Positions 1-8,124 of a stretch of DNA of 64,000 nt are shown here, in pieces. The notes under the pieces were generated by a model. The model made no database searches, was not told the origin of the DNA, and was given only the letters and a program-made list of their open reading frames with translations. The stretch spans positions 1 through 64,000 of the forward strand of contig NZ_QEVW01000021.1 of NCBI RefSeq assembly GCF_003287275.1, written 5' to 3'. This DNA comes from Paenibacillus taichungensis (GTDB taxonomy: Bacteria > Bacillota > Bacilli > Paenibacillales > Paenibacillaceae). A program made the position numbers and the translations under genes. Each line of letters opens with the position of its first letter. Positions within the stretch are counted from its first letter, which is position 1.

Positions 1-259
1 TTTTTATTTGTTTATAAGCAAGAATGCAGGATTAGCTAGTTGAAAATGGTTTGAATTCTGGCGCTAGAAGCTGATATAAATAGAGGTTGAATTGACTTTC
101 AAAAGAGGGGAAATGAATGCTCTAAAAAAGTCTTGAAATGAAGGTAACATTTTTGTTACGGAAAACGCATTCGAAACCAGTATAATAGGACTATGTTAAA
201 TATGCTAAAAGTACCTGACCACAGAGCTGGAATGTGCAGCTGTGAAAAGGAGGGTGTGT

Positions 260-697
260 GTGACAAGTTGGCGAAGACTAGTTCTTCATTCGTTTCTCTT
301 GCTTAGCCTTATAGGCGTGCTTGTAGGATGCGGTGAAGCAGGATCTGCATGGACTTCTTATGAAGGAGCGGTAAACGAGAAGGGTTTCCCGGTTCCTAAA
401 GTGGCGAATAAATCTGACCAGTCTGAAAACAATTCGGATATGGATTATGTTCGATATACGCTATCTGGTATTAGTGAGAGCACTAGTATTCCTGAGGTGT
501 ATCTAGACGAGATTAAGAGCTGGGGCTGGACAGAAAAGCAAGCCAAGAGTACATCCAATGACTCAAGTTCCCTACGTGTATTTGCTAAAGAAGGGCATAC
601 TGTACATCTAGCTGTACATGATGGGTTCTTCACGGTAATGGTTCCGAAAAGTGAAGCTGCTCAGACGACAGTAAAATCACTGGATGATGATGACTGA
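260..697 (+). CDS. Small secreted lipoprotein, function unknown
   Basis: The product has about 145 residues. It begins with a basic stretch, then a hydrophobic leucine-rich segment ending in LVGCG, a typical lipobox, so the cysteine should be lipidated and the protein held on the outer face of the membrane. The rest is hydrophilic, with a Ser/Asp-rich linker and an acidic tail, and I recognise no family. An in-frame GTG exists at 242, but the AGGAGG at 248-253 lies downstream of it and sits 6 nt before the GTG at 260, so 260 is the likely start. A TATAAT at 181-186 could be the -10 of its promoter, though no good -35 is visible. A terminator follows, so it looks monocistronic. Confidence 0.75.
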   Translation: MTSWRRLVLHSFLLLSLIGVLVGCGEAGSAWTSYEGAVNEKGFPVPKVANKSDQSENNSDMDYVRYTLSGISESTSIPEVYLDEIKSWGWTEKQAKSTSNDSSSLRVFAKEGHTVHLAVHDGFFTVMVPKSEAAQTTVKSLDDDD

Positions 698-759
698 ATG
701 AGTTGTGCTTTGATGTAATGGTTCGAAAATTAACGGTGTAATGGTCCGTATCATATTAA

Positions 760-788
760 AGCTCCCGACAGTGATGGGGGCTTTTTTG
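760..788 (+). terminator. Rho-independent terminator after the lipoprotein gene
   Basis: A GC-rich inverted repeat (GCTCCC against GGGGGC) is followed by a run of six T. It lies about 60 nt after the lipoprotein stop codon. Confidence 0.75.
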
Positions 789-1336
789 TATTTATTGTTG
801 TATATCATGAACCATTATTAGATGAGCAATAGAAGGTGGGCGGTTCTTATGGCAGTGACTTATTAGGAGCTGTAGAGAGGCTGGCTTATCACCCACACAA
901 GGAGACATGAAGAACCGATAGTATGGGCCCGTAGAGTCTCTCTCAGTCGTTTATATAGCAACTAATCATAGAAGAGGAGAGAAGACACCGAAAAGAGGTC
1001 GATTATGAGCCTAATACATACTCAATATCACAAACGTTATTCAACAAGCTAGGACGTGGCAGAACGAAATGGGGGAATGGCGTTGGGGATAACCATTTTA
1101 ACTATACCCATGCTGTGGATAAGGGAAAAAGGGAGAGGAAGAAATAAAGGTTATCCACTGTGGATAACCTTTAAGGTTTGGAAACTTGACGCAGTTATTA
1201 GGAAGACTGTCATAGGAGTGGTTGCGTCATTTTGAATAGAAAGAAGGTATGGATGAGCTTTTAGCGATTTATGTATTACTGGGCTCTACTATACATTGCG
1301 TGTAGGCAAGGTTATAGATAAAGGATAGAAGAACAA
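789..1336. other. Intergenic stretch without a recognised gene
   Basis: No ORF here has a ribosome binding site and plausible composition. CGGTTCTT at 841-848 and AAGAACCG at 910-917 form a distant inverted repeat that could close a structured RNA, but this is weak. The main content is the DnaA-box cluster at 1084-1172, listed separately. Confidence 0.6.
1084..1172. promoter_or_regulatory. DnaA-box cluster with a perfect-arm palindrome
   Basis: Four matches to the DnaA box TTATCCACA lie within 84 bp. Two are exact on the minus strand (1114-1122 and 1159-1167). Two have one mismatch: 1084-1092 minus, and 1151-1159 plus. The last pair overlaps head to head inside a 29-bp palindrome at 1145-1173 with 14-bp arms around one central base. 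The box consensus is well established for bacteria, and B. subtilis carries DnaA-box clusters outside oriC. That DnaA binds here is inference. Confidence 0.6.
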
Positions 1337-1861
1337 TTATTGCAGGTAGTAGGAGACATCTTGTTCATTTAGTTTGATAAGTCCGTCCTTACGTTCGCGT
1401 GAAAGAACAAGTACAACATATAGACGTGGTACAAGAAGCCACAGATGCCAGAAAATCAACGATAGGCTGAAGGACAAGGGTGACCATATTAAACAGACGG
1501 TAATGATACATAATCCAATCCAACTCATATTGAGGTGGACCCGAACGAACATACGGTAGCTGAAATGTTGGTCTGGAATATAGCCGAACCAAGGCATTTT
1601 GAGATTCCATCGCCAACGACGTGCATAGGAGGTACGGACCAGCAGTAATATGGTTCTGGCGATGACATAATGAATCCATAGTGTGATCGGTCCTGCCAGG
1701 ATAAAGTAGAAGAGGCCGGTCCAGGAGAAAGCTAACAGATTAAACAAAAGCATAATGACAGGCAAAGACAGATAGCTGAAGATTACGCTGCGGGCAATGG
1801 CCTTTTTTTTCAGAAGCCGGTACTGATAAAAGGTTGCTTTATTCTCCGGTTCGGCAATCAT
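1337..1861 (-). CDS. Integral membrane protein, function unknown
   Basis: The product has 174 residues with about four hydrophobic segments (near residues 25-45, 48-72, 112-132 and 134-152), separated by Arg/Lys-rich loops, so it is very likely a polytopic membrane protein. Its start is supported by AGAAGGAGG about 11 nt upstream on the minus strand. I recognise no family or catalytic motif. It is one of only three minus-strand genes in the window and stands alone, with no operon partner. The opposite strand shows only short, unsupported reading frames. Confidence 0.7.
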   Translation of the reverse strand: MIAEPENKATFYQYRLLKKKAIARSVIFSYLSLPVIMLLFNLLAFSWTGLFYFILAGPITLWIHYVIARTILLLVRTSYARRWRWNLKMPWFGYIPDQHFSYRMFVRVHLNMSWIGLCIITVCLIWSPLSFSLSLIFWHLWLLVPRLYVVLVLSRERKDGLIKLNEQDVSYYLQ

Positions 1862-2456
1862 ACGGTTACAAATCCTCCTTCTGGGATCACGTTCATTTGT
1901 GAAAGGTATTCGTTTTCATAAATAAGGAAATGGATGAGGCAAAATTGTATATATGAACCTTGAATGGACTCCAGATTGATGTACAAGATATGGAAGTAGA
2001 TTAATTCTATACAAGTATACCGTTGAACGACCTGGCTGTCAGGTTCTGAATGGTGATGTAATATATATCGGCTGAAAATCCAAGTTTTTTTAAGATTATA
2101 GAATATAAGTTTTTAGAGCAGTTGGAGGAGGAGAAAATCACCTGAGAAATACAATGAAGTACGGTGATGTTTCTTGTAATGACTGTCCATGCATGGTTTT
2201 TCATATAATAGAACAAATTATAGGTCTGTGAGGTTTTAGATACGTTATAAGGTAAGGAGAATGACTAACCAATGCAGGCTGTCTCGCTGAAGTATTGAAC
2301 GAATGGCATTTTTCTTCTGTTTGTTTTCGGTACAGACACCCATGGAGGGGGAGGCGAATATATATATTTTATAGAAAGAAAGCACTATGAAAAGGTTTAA
2401 AATAATAGAAACTGTGCAATACTGATAGTAATACGTAAAACAAGGTGGGATGGTTG
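1862..2456. other. Non-coding gap between the membrane protein gene and gin
   Basis: AT-rich sequence with several short reading frames on the minus strand, none with a ribosome binding site or recognisable product. It should hold the promoters of the two flanking divergent genes. I could not pick out a convincing sigma-A or sigma-F promoter. Confidence 0.5.
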
Positions 2457-2642
2457 ATGGAAGGACACGCCGAACACACATGCATTATCTGCGAACAGAC
2501 CAAAAGAGAAGGCATTTTTATTGTATCTGAATTTATATGTGACGCTTGCGAAGCAGAAATGGTTCATACGGATGCACAGGATGCCAAGTACAATTATTTT
2601 ATTCATCAGATGAAGCAGATTTGGGTGCAAAAGAACGCATAA
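2457..2642 (+). CDS. csfB: Anti-sigma-G factor Gin (CsfB)
   Basis: The small protein of about 61 residues carries two CxxC pairs (CIIC near residue 8 and CDAC near residue 28), the zinc-binding pattern of Gin/CsfB. In B. subtilis, Gin binds and inhibits sigma-G in the forespore until engulfment is complete, and also blocks sigma-E there. Position supports the call, since csfB lies just upstream of the yaaO-tmk segment in B. subtilis. An in-frame GTG lies at 2445, but AAGGTGG at 2442-2448 overlaps it and is 8 nt before the ATG at 2457, which is chosen. A terminator follows. Confidence 0.85.
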   Translation: MEGHAEHTCIICEQTKREGIFIVSEFICDACEAEMVHTDAQDAKYNYFIHQMKQIWVQKNA

Positions 2643-2698
2643 AGAGCGTTAAAACATATTAGTGAAACATCACATTGACTTGTATCGATGTGCATAGA

Positions 2699-2717
2699 GG
2701 CCCTAGGGGCCTTTTTC
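2699..2717 (+). terminator. Terminator after gin
   Basis: A perfect six-pair GC stem (AGGCCC/GGGCCT) with a three-base loop is followed directly by a T run. Confidence 0.85.
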
Positions 2718-2982
2718 TGTTTCTATCAGGTAAATAGGAAGGGGAAAATGGACATGATAAGCACCCATGGGGTGACAGAATATGTTGCTACTGCATCATT
2801 GGAAACGGCGGTTTGCACGGGGACTGGACAATTCCTGATATAATGAAAGGAGGAGTGCTTTACCCACACGTTTTGAATACAGCAGATCTTAGAAGAGAAA
2901 CAAGCGTGGAGAGGTCTCGGTAGTTAGAGAGAGCATTGGTACGATCGTATCAAAATTTATGAATGTACAGGATGATTATTCG
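2718..2982. other. Leader region upstream of the YaaO-like gene
   Basis: No gene seen. A TATAAT at about 2837-2842 may be a -10 box, but its -35 is poor. An AAAGGAGG motif just after it has only a GTG one base downstream and a 22-codon frame, which I do not call. Confidence 0.4.
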
Positions 2983-4818
2983 ATGGAGCATAAATCAAAT
3001 ACCGCACCTTTATATGAGGCGTTGCTTGCTTATCGTGATTCAGGGCAGCGTTCTTTTCATGTACCTGGGCACAAGAATGGACAAGTCTATCGAGGGTTAC
3101 TGGAGCAAACGGGCCAGCAGCAGTTAGATCGGGGAGTCGATGAAATTCACCGTAATGAGGGTGAGGCGAATGGAAAACAAAGTCTGGGACGGTCATTAAC
3201 TGATGGGGAAGAGCGCTTCAGACAAGCTGAGGGACAAGGGCATAATAATGAAATTCACGGGCTGACGAATCATGGTGGCGATGGAACTGACGGATCTGCA
3301 GCAGATGTAGATGTAGTACCGGTGAGTGCGTTTTTGGAGATGATGCGGCTGGATGTAACGGAAATCTCGGGGACGGACGACTTGCATCATCCAGAAGGGG
3401 TTATATTGGAGGCGCAGCAGCTGGCAGCTGATTGTTTTGGAGCAGAGGAGAGCTTCTTCCTTGTCGGAGGCAGTACGGCAGGTAATTTGTCTTTGCTGCT
3501 TACCGTATGTAATGAACCTAATAGTCTTGTACTGGTACAACGTAATGTGCACAAGTCTGTCATTCACGGATTGATGCTGGCAGGCGCAAGGGCTGTATTC
3601 CTGGAGCCGTGGGTTGACCCTGCGAGTGGACTTGCGGTGATGCCGTTGCTTGAGACGGTGCAGGCCGCTGTCCAGGCCTATCCTGAGGCAAAGGCAGTAC
3701 TTGTGACTTTGCCCAATTATTACGGTATGGGCGCTGATTTGAGGCCCATAGCGGAGATGTGCCATGATGCAGGCATGCCGCTGCTCGTGGATGAAGCGCA
3801 TGGCGCGCATTATGGGCAGCATCCGGAGATGCCAGCCTCAGCACTGTCCTGCGGAGCAGACGGTGTGGTGCAGTCGACCCACAAGATGCTGTCTGCTTTC
3901 ACCATGGGAGCCATGCTGCACGTTCAGGGACCAAGGTTAAACCGGTCCCTGCTGCGTCAGCGTTTGGCCATGGTGCAGAGCTCAAGCCCATCATACCCGG
4001 TGATGGCTTCGCTTGATCTGGCGCGCCGCCTGCTGCATACGCAGGGCGCAAATGCCTTCACGGCGGGGCTTGCCGCCGTGGACGCCTTTAAGCGCGGCCT
4101 TGCGGAGCTGCCGCGCTTTCGGTTGCTGCAGACCGCGCAGCTGCTGCAGCAAGAACCGCCAGCCGGAGCGAAGCCGGCAGTTGGCGGTAAGTCGGAGGCC
4201 GCCGGTGCACCGGGGCGGCCTGAAGCTGTACCCGCGGCGGCGTTGCCTTCAGCCGCGGGGTACACCGCTCAGGACCCGTTTAAGGCCGTCATTTATGACG
4301 GCACAGGGGTGCTGAGCGGTTATGGGCTGCAGCAGCAGCTGGAAGCACGCGGCTGCGTGCCCGAAATGAGCGACGAACAATACGTCGTCCTGATCTTTAC
4401 TTTGGGCTCGACGCTGCGCGATGCCGAGCACCTGTTGCAGGCTTTACGACAAATCAACCTAGAACAGGAGCAGAGCCAATCTCGTGGTGAGCAACCACAG
4501 CGTTTTACAAAAGAGGCTGCAAATTATATTTCCACGTGGAACAATTTTCAAGAAGGAACTCCTTTTTCGGAGCCCATCCCGTTTACATTGCAGCCTATTA
4601 TTGAGGAGGATACGACAGAGGTATCGATTGATAAATGTGTAGGTCTTCGCTCTGCGGAGATGGTCATTCCGTATCCTCCCGGCATACCTCTTGTGTACGC
4701 TGGTGAGCGAATAAGCGCGTCAATGGCTTCACGTATTAAGCTGCTGAGAGATGAAGGAGCAAGGTTCCATGGCGTATCGGATACTTCGCTACAATCGTTG
4801 AAAATCATTAGGGAATAA
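2983..4818 (+). CDS. YaaO-like Orn/Lys/Arg decarboxylase-family PLP enzyme
   Basis: Member of the aspartate-aminotransferase-fold PLP enzymes that include lysine, arginine and ornithine decarboxylases. Visible motifs are FHVPGHK near residue 25, DVTEISGTDDLHHP near 124, the DEAHGAHYG aspartate motif, and STHKM with the probable PLP-binding lysine at about residue 301. A C-terminal domain ends in IPYPPGIPLVYAGE. With about 611 residues it is longer than B. subtilis YaaO (about 480). The extra length is a charged, low-complexity insert at residues 32-122 and an Ala/Pro-rich linker encoded near 4140-4270 by unusually GC-rich DNA. ATG 2959 has no ribosome binding site; ATG 2983 has AGGATG 8 nt upstream and fits family starts. 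The substrate is unknown. Confidence 0.85.
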   Translation: MEHKSNTAPLYEALLAYRDSGQRSFHVPGHKNGQVYRGLLEQTGQQQLDRGVDEIHRNEGEANGKQSLGRSLTDGEERFRQAEGQGHNNEIHGLTNHGGDGTDGSAADVDVVPVSAFLEMMRLDVTEISGTDDLHHPEGVILEAQQLAADCFGAEESFFLVGGSTAGNLSLLLTVCNEPNSLVLVQRNVHKSVIHGLMLAGARAVFLEPWVDPASGLAVMPLLETVQAAVQAYPEAKAVLVTLPNYYGMGADLRPIAEMCHDAGMPLLVDEAHGAHYGQHPEMPASALSCGADGVVQSTHKMLSAFTMGAMLHVQGPRLNRSLLRQRLAMVQSSSPSYPVMASLDLARRLLHTQGANAFTAGLAAVDAFKRGLAELPRFRLLQTAQLLQQEPPAGAKPAVGGKSEAAGAPGRPEAVPAAALPSAAGYTAQDPFKAVIYDGTGVLSGYGLQQQLEARGCVPEMSDEQYVVLIFTLGSTLRDAEHLLQALRQINLEQEQSQSRGEQPQRFTKEAANYISTWNNFQEGTPFSEPIPFTLQPIIEEDTTEVSIDKCVGLRSAEMVIPYPPGIPLVYAGERISASMASRIKLLRDEGARFHGVSDTSLQSLKIIRE

Positions 4819-5035
4819 TTGAATCTAGTATAGCAAGGGGCTTGAGGAGTCAACCGTTATTAAAACCAGCGTTTTGCTTCCTTTGATTCGATTCAACCAC
4901 GGGTACAATCTATAGACGAATAAGCATTTCGGATATATAACTTGTTGATTGAAGACACGTTTTGAATTTATGCAAAATGCCCAAACAAGTTAGGACATCA
5001 TTGTTGTCTGGACATAAGAAAGAAGGGAACAAACC

Positions 5036-5464
5036 TTGGATATTCCGCTAAAAAAATATACAGGAATAGTCCTGCAAGTTATACTGATGTACGGTTTTTA
5101 TTGGATAGGAAACCTGATTCAGGCTGTACTGCATCTGCCGTTAACAGGAAGTATTGTCGGGATGCTGCTTTTATTCATCGTCATTCAACTGGGATGGATC
5201 AGACTAAGCTGGGGCGAAGAAGGATCATCCTGGCTTCAATCGAATTTGCAATTATTATTTATCCCTCCCACAGTGGGCATTATCAATCATTTTGATTTTT
5301 TTAGAGCCAATACGGTGTTGCTTGTTCTGGGGTTGATCGTTAGTACGTTGATTACCTGTCTGTTGTCCGCGAAAATAAGTGAATGGCTCATGGTGTGGAG
5401 ATCGACGCATCAAGGCAAGAAGGAGGCGATCTCATGCTCGCATTCATCCTCGGATTTGGAATGA
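5036..5464 (+). CDS. CidA/LrgA family membrane protein
   Basis: The protein has 142 residues with four predicted membrane helices and the LPLTGSIVGMLLLF signature of the CidA/LrgA family. These holin-like proteins work with an LrgB/CidB partner and have been linked to murein hydrolase control, autolysis and, in Bacillus, pyruvate transport. The start is TTG, with GAAGGGAA about 6 nt upstream. The reading frame overlaps the following lrgB-like gene by 31 nt, showing translational coupling. LrgA and CidA cannot be separated from sequence alone. No two-component system is adjacent. Confidence 0.85.
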   Translation: MDIPLKKYTGIVLQVILMYGFYWIGNLIQAVLHLPLTGSIVGMLLLFIVIQLGWIRLSWGEEGSSWLQSNLQLLFIPPTVGIINHFDFFRANTVLLVLGLIVSTLITCLLSAKISEWLMVWRSTHQGKKEAISCSHSSSDLE

Positions 5465-6126
5465 TTGCCTTGACCGTGGCTATATATATACCGGCGACTC
5501 ATTTATATAGAAGGTTGAAGTGGCCGATCCTTATGCCTGTCTTGACGGCAACGACTGTAATCGTTCTGATTTTGGTCCTTTCAGGTATTAAGCTCGATAC
5601 GTATATGCTTGGTGGCAAATGGATACAGGAGTTATTGGGGCCGGCTGTAGTTTCCCTGGCATTTCCTTTGGCGAAACACCTTGATGTACTGAAACGGAAT
5701 ATTATCCCGATATTAGGGGGTACCTTGAGTGGAAGTATCGTTGGTATGTCCACAGGGGCCGCCATATCCCTGCTACTCGGTTATCCGCAAGATATCGTTA
5801 TCGCTTTATTGCCCAAATCCATCACGACACCCGTTGCCATTCAACTGGCTGATCAGGTGGGAGGAAATTCATCTTTTACTTCATTATTTGTGATGATAGC
5901 CGGATTTTCGGGGATATTATTGGGACCCATGATATTGAAATGGGCCAGAGTAAGCAGCAAAAATGCGTATGGGATCGGACTTGGCTCTGCATCGCATGCA
6001 CTGGGTATGGCAAGATCCTTTGAGTATGGAGAAAATGCGGTAGCGCTGAGTTCCGTATCCATGATTGTCAGTGCTATTGCCGGCTCTGTCATGCTCCCTT
6101 TATGGGTATGGTTGATTTATGGCTGA
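5434..6126 (+). CDS. LrgB/CidB family membrane protein
   Basis: The product has about 230 residues with many hydrophobic helices and the family signature around LLPKSITTPVAIQLADQVGG. It is the usual partner of the upstream CidA/LrgA-like protein. ATG 5434 is preceded by AAGGAGG at 5420-5426, so translation begins inside the upstream gene. A longer in-frame ATG at 5383 lacks a ribosome binding site. Recent work on B. subtilis YsbAB (PftAB) assigns pyruvate import to such pairs; here either that or an autolysis role is possible. Confidence 0.85.
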   Translation: MLAFILGFGMIALTVAIYIPATHLYRRLKWPILMPVLTATTVIVLILVLSGIKLDTYMLGGKWIQELLGPAVVSLAFPLAKHLDVLKRNIIPILGGTLSGSIVGMSTGAAISLLLGYPQDIVIALLPKSITTPVAIQLADQVGGNSSFTSLFVMIAGFSGILLGPMILKWARVSSKNAYGIGLGSASHALGMARSFEYGENAVALSSVSMIVSAIAGSVMLPLWVWLIYG

Positions 6127-6367
6127 TCAGGTTATGTGCATTATCGGAAATATTGGAGAATAGCTGACCGTTAACGCGGGATCATGTATAGTAGTTATAA
6201 TAAGAAGCTTGTACAAAATTCGAACCAATCCCGAACCAATCTATGGAATAGTCATGAACATACACCTCTGGGCGGGTTCATTCATAGTCTGGAGTATGAG
6301 AGGATCGAGATTGTAGTTATCGCAGCACAATTAGGAGCAATTATCGATATAGAAAGCAGGGAAGCAT

Positions 6368-7015
6368 ATGCAGGGCAGAGGTAAATTCATTACGTTGGAA
6401 GGGGGAGAAGGGTCCGGCAAAACAACAATGATCAGTAAGCTAGGTTCTTACTTTGAAGAACAGGGTATACCATATGTAGTTACTCGGGAACCTGGCGGGA
6501 TTGAAATTGCGGAGAAAATACGTGCTATCATTCTCAATCCTCTTCATACGGCAATGGATGCAAGAACCGAAGCGCTGCTCTATGCAGCTGCACGAAGCCA
6601 GCATCTGGCAGAGAAGGTGGAGCCTGCATTGAAGGCAGGGAAGACCGTGATCTGTGACCGGTTTGTCGACAGCAGTCTGGCCTATCAAGGATACGCTCGT
6701 GGCCTTGGCATAGAAAATGTTTGGGCCATCAATCGGTTTGCAATAGGTGAACTGATGCCAGATGTCACACTCTATCTGGATATCGAGCCGGAAGCAGGGC
6801 TCGCCCGTATTGATGCCCACGATGGACGTGAAGTTAACCGTCTGGATCTCGAAAGTCTGGAGTTCCACCGCAAAGTGCGTGAAGGCTATTTTCTGCTGAA
6901 GGAACAGTTTCCTGACAGAATCAAGGTCATTGATGCTTCTCAAAAGCAAGAAGAGGTCTTGGCAGCAATGATTTTGTCGCTTGAGACAGGGTTTTTGAAG
7001 GATTTTGACGAGTAA
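6368..7015 (+). CDS. tmk: Thymidylate kinase
   Basis: Converts dTMP to dTDP with ATP in the cytoplasm for DNA synthesis. The 215-residue protein has the P-loop EGGEGSGKTT at residues 11-20, the TREPGG motif near residue 38 and the DRFVDSSLAYQG motif near residue 95, all standard for bacterial Tmk. The order tmk-darA-yaaR-holB matches B. subtilis. The ribosome binding site is weak (GCAGGG), and a short frame at 6184-6384 overlaps the start but has no support. Confidence 0.96.
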   Translation: MQGRGKFITLEGGEGSGKTTMISKLGSYFEEQGIPYVVTREPGGIEIAEKIRAIILNPLHTAMDARTEALLYAAARSQHLAEKVEPALKAGKTVICDRFVDSSLAYQGYARGLGIENVWAINRFAIGELMPDVTLYLDIEPEAGLARIDAHDGREVNRLDLESLEFHRKVREGYFLLKEQFPDRIKVIDASQKQEEVLAAMILSLETGFLKDFDE

Positions 7016-7077
7016 TTGTCTAATATATAGACATGGCATTTCATAAGGTGCTTATTATCTGAAGGAGGTTATGCAGG

Positions 7078-7407
7078 ATGAAACTGATTGTTGCGATTAT
7101 ACAGGATAAAGACAGCAACCGATTATCCAGCGCATTGGTCAAAGCAAATTTTCGGGCTACGAAATTGGCCAGTACCGGTGGATTTTTGAAGGCAGGCAAC
7201 ACGACGTTTATGATCGGTGTCGATGATGGTCAGGTCGAGTCCGTAATGAACGTCATTCGCAGCAGCTGTAAGGTTCGTGAACAGCTCGTGACTCCAGTCA
7301 CTCCGATGAGCGGAACAACCGACTCTTACCTGCCGCTACCTGTCGAAGTTCAAGTAGGTGGAGCTACCGTGTTTGTTCTTCCGGTAGATCGATTCGAACA
7401 CTTTTAA
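7078..7407 (+). CDS. darA: PII-like c-di-AMP receptor DarA (YaaQ)
   Basis: The protein has 109 residues and begins MKLIVAIIQDKD, typical of the DarA/PstA family of PII-like trimeric receptors that bind cyclic di-AMP. It has the short B-loop and long T-loop layout expected of DarA rather than classical GlnB. The downstream target is not firmly known. A strong AAGGAGG at 7062-7068 sets the start. It lies between tmk and yaaR as in B. subtilis. A c-di-AMP riboswitch occurs 8 kb downstream in this window. Confidence 0.92.
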   Translation: MKLIVAIIQDKDSNRLSSALVKANFRATKLASTGGFLKAGNTTFMIGVDDGQVESVMNVIRSSCKVREQLVTPVTPMSGTTDSYLPLPVEVQVGGATVFVLPVDRFEHF

Positions 7408-7463
7408 TGATGCATTTCGCATAAATCCTATTGAGCGTCCTTCTTGTTATCAAGAATCGCGTT

Positions 7464-7514
7464 CTCTGTCCGGAAAAAACTTTTCGATCAGGGAAGATTT
7501 TATTTCGGACAGAG
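7464..7514. repeat. Inverted repeat between darA and yaaR
   Basis: CTCTGTCCGGAAA at 7464-7476 pairs with TTTCGGACAGAG at 7503-7514, with one bulged base and a loop of about 26 nt. No T run follows, so it may be a structured leader or operator rather than a terminator. Confidence 0.45.
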
Positions 7515-7671
7515 GTTGACTAACCAACGAATAGATCCATGTGGTGATATTTAACTACTATTATATATAGAGCATAATGAAGCACATATATAAGGTCTCC
7601 TCCACGCACAGGCGCAGCGCGCACTGTGCTGATGGGCGATTGGCCTACTAAGGTAGAAAGCAGGCGTTTCC

Positions 7672-8115
7672 ATGAAAATCAATCCTGGATTCCGACCGAT
7701 GCAGAGTGGACTCAGTTCTTCCGATTCCGGCTCCAAACCGGTTCAATCCAAAAATTTCTCTGATATGATGAATCACCAGGGCGAACGAGCATCACAGGCT
7801 GAACTTACCCGCCGATTAAGTGAGATCCAGATGCAGGGTGACCGTTTGTCTCGTTCCATGACCATTCGAGAATTAAAAGCATACAAGCAGCTTGTAAAAA
7901 GATTTCTGGAGGAAACGGTCCGTCGTGGTGTCTCTATGAAAGAGACTCGAGGATGGGATCGTCGGGGAAGAGGGAAACGTTACAAGTTAATTGATGAGAT
8001 TGACTCTGCCTTATTAACTATGGCTGATGAGCTTTTGGAAACAGAGGAAGGCAAGATTACGTTATTACAGCAAGTAGGAGAAATTCGGGGAATGCTTATT
8101 AATTTAAGCTTCTGA
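7672..8115 (+). CDS. yaaR: YaaR family protein (DUF327)
   Basis: The 147-residue protein matches YaaR in length, in position between darA and holB, and in the conserved core around LKAYKQLVKRFLEETV. The C-terminal two thirds is helical and charged. Its function is unknown in B. subtilis, and no catalytic motif is visible. The ribosome binding site is weak. It stops 9 nt before holB, so the two are probably cotranscribed. Confidence 0.85.
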   Translation: MKINPGFRPMQSGLSSSDSGSKPVQSKNFSDMMNHQGERASQAELTRRLSEIQMQGDRLSRSMTIRELKAYKQLVKRFLEETVRRGVSMKETRGWDRRGRGKRYKLIDEIDSALLTMADELLETEEGKITLLQQVGEIRGMLINLSF

Positions 8116-8124
8116 GGAGGAAGT

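Noticed and set aside
2844..2919. AAAGGAGG followed by a 22-codon GTG frame
   Set aside because: The start codon is only about one base from the ribosome site, and the product is unrecognisable.
6184..6384. 66-codon frame overlapping the tmk start
   Set aside because: No ribosome binding site, unusual composition, and it runs into tmk in another frame.
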